Notes under the pieces: generated by a model
Database searches by the model: none
The model's input: the letters and a program-made list of their open reading frames with translations, nothing else
Told to the model about the DNA's origin: nothing
DNA from: Corythucha ciliata
Lineage: Eukaryota; Arthropoda; Insecta; Hemiptera; Tingidae
Reading direction: 5' to 3'
DNA length: 64,000 nt
Assembly: GCA_038030265.1 (NCBI GenBank)
Contig: CM075939.1
Coordinates: 33,647,253 to 33,711,252, forward strand
Part shown: positions 56,083-64,000 of the stretch, one piece after another
Layout: the number at the start of each line of letters is the position of its first letter
Numbering within the stretch: position 1 is the first letter of the stretch
Made by a program: the position numbers and the translations under genes

Positions 56083-58167
56083 TCAAGAAACCACGGCGGA
56101 TTGTTCATTGTCTCCCCAACCTTCTGAGTCATACTCTGAGTCCGAGCCAGACTCAGAGTCTGAGAATTCGACTGCAACGCGACGCGCAAGGATTGATGCG
56201 ACGTCATGTAGAGCGTTGACGCGTTCTTCTTTCTGTTCAATTTTCTCGACCTTCCTGAGTTTGATCCCTAGGAATACGCAAAGTTGGCCGAATAAAACAC
56301 TTACTTAGACCGTTCTGAAAAAAACCTACCGTCTCTTATAGCTTTCAACAGGTCACTCCTGGGATCATACTGAACTGGCTGTGTTTGTTGAACGGGCTTC
56401 GGCCTGATTAATTGCTCATTGGCAATCGGCGACGTAATCTTTGTGTTATTCATTAGCTAAGAAGAGGAGAAAGTTAAAATTCGCTGAAATATAAAACGCA
56501 ATCCATAATTTGTTCAGATATACCGTCGCTGTCTTAGCGGGTGATTTGACGTCGCCGTTGGTCAATGGAGGCGGAGAAGGTAGAGGTGGCGGTGGGGGCG
56601 GCGGGGGAGGCGCTACCGCGGACGGCACGGAGCAAGGCGGCGGGGGTGATGGAGGAGGTGGCGGTGGCAAAGGCTCCGCGATAGGCGGCGATGAAATCAT
56701 GTCAACGGGCGGAGGAGGTGGAGGAGGTAAAGTTTCGCGCACGGACGACGTACTTCGACCTCGAGTCGGCGTATTGACTGAGCTTACAGTCGGCGTGCTG
56801 GATGCGAACGTTTTTGTTTATTATTTTCTTTATACATATTCTAGATTCAAATACGTTACCTAGTGGTAGACGTATTCGTAGTTGGAGGTGCAGGAGGTGG
56901 CTGAGACGGTCTTGGTCTCACCCTACCAGGGCTCGTATACTGTTCAGGCTGAGCTGGTGGCAAGTTTACACTACCCGACGAGTGAGTAATTGTTGTAACC
57001 ATTCCCTGATGGTAATGATTACTTCCAACTTCGTCATACGTTTGCATTGTCCCCTGGCGAGTACCGTAGTGATTCCTGAAAAACCATGAAACCATAAAAA
57101 TATCGTCCCCGTACGTAAAATACAGCCCAACTTACTGGTACTGATAGACATGGTGATTCGAAGGGCTATAAATAGTGTCATTGGGGTAGTTACGTCGAAG
57201 CTCAATACTGTTAGGTCGTAAAGGTCGCATGTCTGTTTCATCGAGTCTCGTGTCGAAAGAAGGTTGGTCTTGATACACTTGAATGGAATGAGGCGTCCTA
57301 TAATGATTGCTTTGCTGTGGCATGATGTACTCTCCATGACCGACAGCGATTTGTCTTTGCCTTTCGCGAGTATTGTGCGGCTGTCGAACTCGTTTCTTGT
57401 GCCGCCCACCCTCTTCTTTCCTCGGTTTAGGCTTAAGTCCAAACTGCTGTTTAAAATACATAGAAGAAGATCCGAGCAACTTACTGCTATGCTTACCTTT
57501 TTCCCTCTGTCGTGCATCATCCTCTCTGTGTCCTTGAGCATCTCTTGACGCCATAAATCGAAGAAATAATCGGGATCCGTATAGAACTTGAGACCATCCT
57601 TACCGTCGTCCCTGTTTAACCAGATTAGCAATTAACATCAAGATAATACGAATTTTAATTTAATCTTTTATTACCTGTAAGGATTTAGTTTGTCCAACGG
57701 AGGAGGTTTATCGCATTGTTTATATGTTTCTAACATGGCAGTAGGCATTGTATCACGAGAAACTACTTGCTGATCAAAAACTACGGAGCTCTTGAATGCT
57801 TTTCTCATATGAATGTCTTGAAGAGACACTGAAAGGAAATCCAAATAATAACACATTTATCTTTAGATACCAAGAAAAACACCCGCTTTTTACCTTCTTC
57901 TACGGTACTGTCCAGTTGAGTCACTTTGAGAGTCAAACGATCCAGTCGAGCTTGCAGAGAATTGACTCGCGAAGCGATACCTCGCGAGTCTCTAGCCAAT
58001 TCAGCAAAAAGATCTTCGGCGTGTTTCGAAAGTGACGACAGTTGCCGAACGGCATTCGCGAGGGTTCCATTCGTCACCGCTTCGAGCTCCGAGGGGAAAG
58101 CCACGTCCTCGGGTATCGTTCCGCGAGCAACGTGTACCGGCTCGATTTGACGCTTGGGCAGCGGCAT
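56083..58167 (-). CDS. SCAR: WAVE/SCAR (WASF), Arp2/3 activator (8 coding exons)
   Basis: WAVE proteins sit in the WAVE regulatory complex and activate Arp2/3 downstream of Rac at the leading edge. Exons in order: 58167-57894, 57828-57675, 57611-57497, 57446-57136, 57075-56860, 56797-56524, 56456-56330, 56267-56083. Phases close and the product is 551 residues (human WASF1 559). The N-terminal WAVE homology domain (from [12 protein letters not shown], with [20 protein letters not shown] and [20 protein letters not shown]) spans about residues 1-170. A basic stretch ([15 protein letters not shown]) and long polyproline runs (about 375-440) follow. The VCA end has a WH2 motif ([17 protein letters not shown], 482-498), a central helix ([20 protein letters not shown]) and an acidic tail with the key tryptophan (EGWGDNE, W541). 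A possible acceptor at 58219 suggests a non-coding first exon upstream. The exon-6 acceptor could alternatively lie 12 bases further in. Confidence 0.96.
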
Positions 58168-58218
58168 GACAGCGAAAATAAGAACAAACGCGGCGATGCG
58201 AAAGGATGAATTTAGCAC

Positions 58219-59065
58219 CTAGAAAGTTAAAAAAAATACCCATGAAAATAACGATACAAACGCATAATTCCTTATGCGATTCCCAAACTACGCAGTTCCG
58301 TGGGCTATCAAATTAGGGCCCTAACTGTGTCACTCGTAAATGAGTACATTGTGCTATACATCGAAAGGGGTGTTTGATTTTTTTCTCTTGTATTTTTTGG
58401 TGGGTTAGAAGATAAGGAATCTGAGTTTTCGTCGTCCTAACCCCTGTGCTAACTTCTGGGTAGGCGAAAAACCGTTTATTTTTTTTTTTTTTTTCGATTT
58501 TTGGGGTTGTAGGCGAATAACTTCTTTCCTATGCTTCCTAGCCTTAAGGAAAGTTCACCTATGCCTTAATTGATAACTTGCTCCGTGTTTTTTCACACTT
58601 TAGGAACAATATCTCATGAAAAAATGGACCGATTTCAATTTTTCAAAAATCAGTTGAAAGCTCACGACATGGAGATGTTTTACTGAAATTGGCGAAAAAT
58701 TTTCACTATGATCACTTTGTCAGAAACTGGCGCTGACGTACACACGAAAATTCGAAAACGCCTCTTTCTTCATTTTTAACGAATTAATGAAATTTTTGGA
58801 GGCAACTAAAATGATGCTCATCGACATTTCCTGAAGTAAAATTGTGTGATCTTTTCAAAAATGTCGGCAGTTTAAGGGTACAAAAAAAGGTTTATTCGGT
58901 GTAAGGTCTTTTAAGTGGAAAAACAGCGAATTGCTAAAAATACACAAAATGTGCCTGTAAATTCAAGAGAAATCATTTGCGACCCTATGTCAATAGGGTG
59001 ATTTTGGTCGAAATTACTTAGTACTACAACATATTAAAATATACGGCATTCGTCCTGAAACACCC
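58219..59065. other. gene-free stretch upstream of WAVE coding exons
   Basis: Probably a 5' untranslated intron and promoter. It has a T-run at 58479-58494. No conserved element could be assigned. Confidence 0.4.
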
Positions 59066-59068
59066 TGT

Positions 59069-59176
59069 GTAGGGCTCACATTTGGTGGAGATACTCAACT
59101 AGGTACGAGGTATCCACACTATGTTAATCTGAGGCGCTTTAGTGAATCCCGAAATCCCCTCTTGGGCTCTCCTACT
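59069..59176 (+). repeat. dispersed repeat family D, partial copy
   Basis: TAGGGCTCACATTTGGTGGA through CGAAATCCCCTCTTGGGCTC matches the right half of the copy at 1131-1345. Confidence 0.75.
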
Positions 59177-59417
59177 AATATGAGAGTATAGAGTAACATA
59201 GAGATAGAATACCTGTACCTACGTGGCCTCGTGTCGTACCTATAACAAGTTTATCTACGATAAATTATATGGGCGATCAGGGCAATAAAATGACTTGGTT
59301 GAAGTCAACCCAAAGAATGCCCGTTTTCTTGTTTTGGCGAAAGTGTTCACTGCTGTGGCTTTCCCTACAGGACATAGTCTTCTAAATTACGATTCGAACG
59401 ACTGTAGAAAAAAGCAT

Positions 59418-59590
59418 ATGTAGATTTTACAGTTATTTCAGGGGTGACATATGAAAAAAGAAGATCATACTAGCGTGCAGAATTTACTGGAGATTAAAAT
59501 GAGACCTTGAAGTCCAGGATTCGTGCAGAAATACGGCGATAATTCATGTACGGCGAGGCACGAGGAAACACATGCACATGTTTGCGTTGT
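59418..59590 (-). mobile_element. partial copy of the TTAA foldback MITE of 3311-3700
   Basis: ATGAAAAAAGAAGATCATAC, a GAATTTACTGGAGATT box and GAGGAAACACATGCACATG follow the order of the right arm at 3550-3695, with substitutions and a small deletion. Confidence 0.65.
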
Positions 59591-59629
59591 GTGGTGACTA
59601 TGCAACCTATTAGTAGAGGGGAGTCAAGA

Positions 59630-59830
59630 GGGGATTTCGGGATTTACTAAAGCGCGTTAGATTAACATACTGCGGATACCTTGTGCCTAGTTGAGTACCT
59701 CCACCAAATATGAGCCCTATACATGTGGCCGCCCGTCAAGGATAAATCGTCAGATTAGTAAAAAAAATTGATCATCACACATTCTCGAGCGCGTCAGATT
59801 AAGGAAGTGGGAATTAATTACATGCTAAAA
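59630..59830 (-). repeat. dispersed repeat family D, inverted copy
   Basis: From GAGGGGATTTCGGGATTTAC to TTAAGGAAGTGGGAATTAAT this is the reverse complement of 1131-1345 with few changes. Confidence 0.8.
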
Positions 59831-60382
59831 AGTCTATATTCCACTAATCTGACAATTTAAGAGTGACGCAAAGACGGAGGAGACCTACAAACTTGTAAAA
59901 ACGTCTGCTAATGATTATAGCACAGTGCTTCCTCGCTTTTCACCCCCTCCCCCTTGTACGATTTTGACGAAATTGATAGGGGACCCTCTGCTAGCCAACA
60001 CATATATTCCCTGAAAATTTCATCAAATTCGGATAAAAACTATGGAAGATATGCTTGTTACAAGGATTTGCGGACAGACAGACACGAAGCCGAAATTGTT
60101 CAGGAAGGCATAAAACGTGAAATGCAAGTGGAAATTTCGATTTTAAAGAAGAAAAAAAAAATATTTCCTAAAAGTGAAAACAATGCTTCCGTAACTCATT
60201 CTCGAGCATGGCTAATTTTTTTTTATTTTGAAGGGAATAATTCAATAACGAAAAATATATAATCTGACGATTTCCATAAGCCGAAATAGAGAAAATTCGT
60301 CAATAAAGTTTAGTCATTATTCAACTCGTGGGGCCAATTCAGTGAAACTTAGCGGTTAGCGCCCACCCGTCTTGAGTGAAAC

Positions 60383-60920
60383 ATACAGGGTGGATCCGTA
60401 TAAATGTGACAAAAATTTTTGGGTGAAACTACGTTAAAAGTGGAGTAAAATGGTACCTTCGGAAGTGTCCTACGTCGGTCTGTTCCGGAGCAATGATTTT
60501 TTTTGTGTTTACAAAAGTAACCAATGCTTGCTTCAAAAAATCCGCAATTTCTCGGCTTATATCGCACCAAATCCAAAAAGTGATGCCATTTTCAGAAACT
60601 ACGGCACATTTCCTTTAGGTTGGAGGCCATTTTATTGCTTGAAATAATCGTCAACACCCAGAAATCTGGCAATTTTTCCATAAATTTACGTGGCCTCCAA
60701 AATTTGTCCGTTTTACGAAAAGTCGCTGTACCCAAACGGCTTTCTCAACAGATTTTCGATGTATCACAAAAACTTCCCCGTCTTGCAAGCTTCCTTTTGG
60801 CGTGTTCACAGTTCATGTTACCACTGACGTTTCTCACGAAAACGTCACGAGAATGCACAAAAACCGTGTTTTTACGAAACATGGGCCATTGTCTACAGGA
60901 ACAGGATATCTTACCATGGA
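60383..60920 (-). mobile_element. repeat family C, inverted copy
   Basis: From ATACAGGGTGGATCCGTATA to TGTCTACAGGAACAGGATAT this mirrors the copies at 8255-8825 and 61205-61832. Together with the latter it forms a large inverted repeat. Confidence 0.75.
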
Positions 60921-61204
60921 GAAGATATCGCAGGCAAGAGACATTCAATTATACCCCCCCCCCCCATCAATTTCTGCCGATCTCTGTGCGACCTTCACGA
61001 TTACTGTTGGCACCTGGCGGCACATAGGCAACTGCCTATATTTTTCTGTCAAAATACTGGTTTAGAAAGGGAAGGACAGGATATTTTAAGAAGGAGAAGA
61101 TATCGTAGGCAAACAGCATTCAATTATACCCCCCCCCCCCTGAATGGCGACAATTTAATGAATCACTGATGGCGGAAGGGGTCAAATCAAATGCCTCTTG
61201 CCTT
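60920..61204. repeat. spacer between inverted C copies with duplicated segment
   Basis: A segment with GAGAAGATATCG, a GACATTCAATTATAC-like box and a C-run occurs twice (60921-60965 and 61090-61140). This suggests a small tandem duplication between the two C arms. Confidence 0.55.
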
Positions 61205-61832
61205 CTCCATGATAAGATATCCTGTTCTCACTTACTGCCGATCTCCCTGCATCCTTCACGAATACCGTAGACAATGGCCCATGTTCCGTAAAAACACGGT
61301 TTTTGTGCATTCTCGTGACGTTTTCGTGAGAAACGTCAGTGGTAACATGAAATGTGAACACGCCAAAAGGAAGCTTAGATCACGGGGAAGTTTTTATGAT
61401 ACATCGAAAATCTGTTGAGAAAGCTGTTTGGGTACAGCGACTTTTCGTAAAACGGACAAATTTTGGAGGCCACGTACAATTACGGAAAAAATGCCAGATT
61501 TCTGGGTGTTGACGATTATTTCAAGCAATAAAATGGCTTATTGCTTGAAATAAGCAATAATTTAATCAACACTTAATCTCTAAATGACCTCTATCCTAAA
61601 GGAAATGTTCCGTAGTTTCTGAAAATGGCATCACGTTTTGGATTTGGTGCGATATAAGCCGAGAAATTGCGGATTTTTTGAAGCAAGCATTGGTTACTTT
61701 TTTAAACACACAAAAAATCATAACACCGGAACGGATCGACGTAGGACACTTCCGAAGGTACCAATTTACTCCACTTTTAACGTAGTTTTACCCAAAAATT
61801 TTTGTCACACTTATATGGATCCACCCTGTATG
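61205..61832 (+). mobile_element. repeat family C, copy 3
   Basis: From GATAAGATATCCTGTTCTCA to TGGATCCACCCTGTATG it matches 8255-8825, with an extra insertion of about 40 bp near 61535-61580 (a local TTGCTTGAAATAAGCAATAA hairpin). Confidence 0.75.
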
Positions 61833-62139
61833 TTCCAATTCGAGAGGACGGGTGGATAGCGCCGGCGCTAAATTTTACTGAATAGGTTGTCATATGTGTT
61901 GAATAATGAAGTTTAAAAAAATTGCGCTTTTCTCTTTCATATCAGTTGAATAAAGGTCCTTTACATCACAGTTTCAGTTATCCTCAACTTACTCTTTCGA
62001 AAATGATGCGGAAAAGTAGGACTTATGCACCAAATATAGCGAGATTATTTTTTAAGTGTCAGATTAGGCGAATCCCTCCAGATAATTGAAGAAATTACGA
62101 GAGAGCACGTTTAGGACGTCAGTATGAAGCATATAGCAT

Positions 62140-62420
62140 ATATATCTTAATCTGACGCGCCGCTCGAGTATTTCAAAATGATTTTTTTTTGCACATTCGA
62201 TAATGGCCACGAGTTTGCGTCAACTCCAAGTCGTCAGATTATTGAATGAGAGCTTATTTTAGGTTCACTTAACATTCCCTTAGAAATTCTGACGCTGTTT
62301 TTTTTTTTTTTAATTTTCAACCCTTACGTACGGCCACCCCATCAGATTAACATGCATACTTCATTAAAAATACGTAGACAATTGATGATGTAAATATCTG
62401 ACGCGCTCGAGAATGCCCAT
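62140..62420. repeat. fragments related to repeat family D
   Basis: ATCTGACGCGCCGCTCGAGT near 62151, CCCATCAGATTAACATGCAT near 62338 and TCTGACGCGCTCGAGAATGC near 62397 repeat the family D left-end box, each followed by a T-run. It looks like several decayed copies. Confidence 0.5.
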
Positions 62421-62606
62421 ACAAGTTTTTTTTTTTTTCATTTCATTTTTGAAAGTCTATAGCCGCTCCCCCCACCGATGAAAAGGTATGCATCATATAA
62501 CAATTTTACCTTTTTATCTTCTAAGCTTTGCAACCTAGTAGGTCTCTACGAAGCTCGAGTAAATCCCCATTTAGCATCGTGGGCTCCCCTACTATATCAA
62601 AATGCT

Positions 62607-62688
62607 TCATTTTTCGAGGGAATACATTTGTTTGGTTGCATAGACTCCACACGACGCAAACATAGAGCTTGTGAACGGGCCTTTAAGG
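62607..62688. mobile_element. half copy of the piggyBac-like MITE of 53238-53381
   Basis: TTTTTCGAGGGAATACATTT through AAACATAGAGCTTGTGAACG and GGGCCTTTAA matches the right half of that element. Another repeat starts directly at the TTTAAGG junction. Confidence 0.75.
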
Positions 62689-62689
62689 C

Positions 62690-62925
62690 CCGGTGCACAC
62701 GAGCGATAAGTTATCGCCGCGACCGCAGAGAAACATATAATTCAATGGGGCAATGCACACGTGCCGCAGCGACCAGTGTCGCGCGGTCATTGCGACACTT
62801 ATCGCCGCGACCATACAGAAACATATAATTTAATGGGCAATGCATACGTGTCGCGGCGACCAATTATCGCTGGCGACACTCGAAATGCTGTCGCAAGTTC
62901 CTGTGGGTCGCGCGACTTTATTTTC
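62690..62925 (+). repeat. MITE-like element with two or three units of about 75 bp
   Basis: GGCCCGGTGCACACGAGCGA opens the segment. The block TTATCGCCGCGACC, GAGAAACATATAATTCAATG and GGCAATGCACACGTG occurs at 62709-62765 and again at 62800-62860 with small changes. The end (GTCGCAAGTTCCTGTGGGTC) partly mirrors the start. Confidence 0.6.
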
Positions 62926-63680
62926 ACCACTCAATACTTGAAAAACCTAGCTTTTCCCTAGCCTATTTGGGGTACAAATAATCCCTGCCTAATAGGGGAT
63001 ATTATCTGCATTCTCCAAAGGCTTATTGCATCTCTACTACTCTACTTGGGTTCGCAATCTCTCATTAGCATTGATGGTCCGTGGGATCTCGCAATATTTT
63101 TCAGTTCCGAATGCTGGGGGGTGAAAATACATGTATACCTTTCTACTTTTTTATTTATTTATTTTTTAAATACTTGCAATATTGTAAGCCCAATGTGATG
63201 GGCTTACTAGGGATTGGGGTCTTATTTTGTGCAGGGGTACTATAATGGAACTTGAGGGAGGGTTTCTGTACAATAACACTTACAAGTTGTTAAGTTAATA
63301 TTAGGTAACAATTCATAATTAGGTATAACAATGATTAAAGCAGAAGATCACCGTTCAGTTGAGCAGGTCCGGCTCCCTCTGGTGTCCAGGTGTTATGGTT
63401 GTTTTGCTGACTTATTCAACTGTGGGAATGTCAAGGTAGTTGTGGAGAGCAGTGTTTTTGGCGAACCTTGGCCCACCCGTTATCTCGCTCGAAGCGCTCT
63501 ATTCTGCTAGGCCTGGTCCCTCTTTATTTGCGTTTTGCTATAGCTGAGCCCAATGCAGAACAACAGTACTGGCACATCGGGCGCACTATCGGCCCCCTAA
63601 GTTGAAAAAACTCCCTACAAAATCTTACCAGACAGCATAGTATAAAAGCGCTTCAATTCCTAGTAATTCCACAATGTTGA

Positions 63681-63975
63681 GGCGGCTCCACACATGCGGT
63701 ATTTGCCGAGCTACTCGTCTAGGTAATCGGCATGTGGCGAGCTCGTTGATCCACACATTCGGAGTTCGTTCCGCGCATAGCTAGCCTCCTATATTCGTCT
63801 CCTTTGAAGTGGGCAAAAAACCGACACTGGCCAGAGCATCCCCGAGCACGAGTAGTCGGCATTCGCCAAGTACCGACTACCGAGCACCCCTCCACACCAC
63901 TAGGAAATCGACGAGCGTCTGCTCGGTGCTCGGCGAATAAGATGCTCGTCGAATACCGCATATGTGGAGCCGCCT
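63681..63975. mobile_element. palindromic MITE of about 295 bp (GGCGGCTCCACA ends)
   Basis: GGCGGCTCCACACATGCGGT and ATTTGCCGAG at the left are mirrored by CGAATACCGCATATGTGGAG and CCGCC at the right. Inner boxes (CGAGCAC, GTCGGCATTCGCC) are also mirrored. No coding potential was seen despite frames on both strands. Confidence 0.8.
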
Positions 63976-64000
63976 TTGGCACCTCTTAATGGCTGATGTG

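Noticed and set aside
56510..56863. Glycine-rich plus-strand frame of 117 codons
   Set aside because: It is the antisense shadow of the polyproline region of the WAVE gene on the minus strand.
57966..58243. Alternative frames across WAVE exon 1
   Set aside because: The WAVE homology domain fixes the frame starting [12 protein letters not shown] at 58167; the others are shadows.
59954..60262. 102-codon plus-strand frame near repeat family D
   Set aside because: It contains CGGACAGACAGACACGAA-type repeat DNA and an A-run encoding polylysine; it looks like decayed transposon sequence, not a gene.

Overview
The window looks like AT-rich nuclear DNA of an invertebrate animal, probably an arthropod. 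The genes have GT-AG introns (many only 60-120 bases), there are no operons, and most of the sequence is repeats. The arthropod call is an inference from the mitofusin and WAVE proteins and from the transposon types; the species cannot be named from this sequence alone.

Five protein genes are recognisable. (1) PrimPol, a primase-polymerase, lies on the minus strand at 9162-10526 and is a single intronless frame. (2) INCENP, the scaffold of the chromosomal passenger complex, lies on the minus strand at 14205-20517. Fourteen exons could be joined with every reading-frame phase closing (626 residues); the first three exons are the least certain. (3) HROB, the OB-fold partner of the MCM8-MCM9 helicase, lies on the minus strand at 32936-34301 (7 exons, 334 residues). 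(4) Mitofusin (Marf/Mfn) lies on the plus strand at 36966-41400 (13 exons, 783 residues). (5) WAVE/SCAR (WASF) lies on the minus strand at 56083-58167 (8 coding exons, 551 residues). PrimPol, HROB and INCENP all serve replication, repair or chromosome segregation, mitofusin serves mitochondrial fusion, and WAVE serves actin nucleation. Nothing suggests that they act as one system; they appear to be ordinary neighbours.

The rest is mostly mobile DNA. There is a broken hAT-type transposase (48739-50685) carrying a 186-bp MITE, a Penelope-like GIY-YIG endonuclease remnant with a mirrored second fragment (46974-47805), a LINE 3' tail (32073-32336), a tRNA-derived SINE (54057-54408), and more than fifteen palindromic MITE or foldback elements. 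One 1.78-kb element (29950-31730) has clean terminal inverted repeats, an exact 9-bp target duplication and an internal array of about 150-bp units. A recent tandem duplication of about 970 bp occupies 5453-7397.

A further layer is degenerate minisatellite DNA with units of about 30-40 bases at 1685-2660, 12380-13200, 24430-25140, 29600-31810 (split by the 1.78-kb element), 42280-44840 and 46490-46850. Several arrays give protein-like periodic translations although they appear non-coding. I saw no CRISPR array, rRNA, bona fide tRNA gene or bacterial-type operon. The best candidates for something undescribed are the 9-bp-TSD element, the protein-mimicking minisatellite family, and the fast-evolving INCENP N-terminus.
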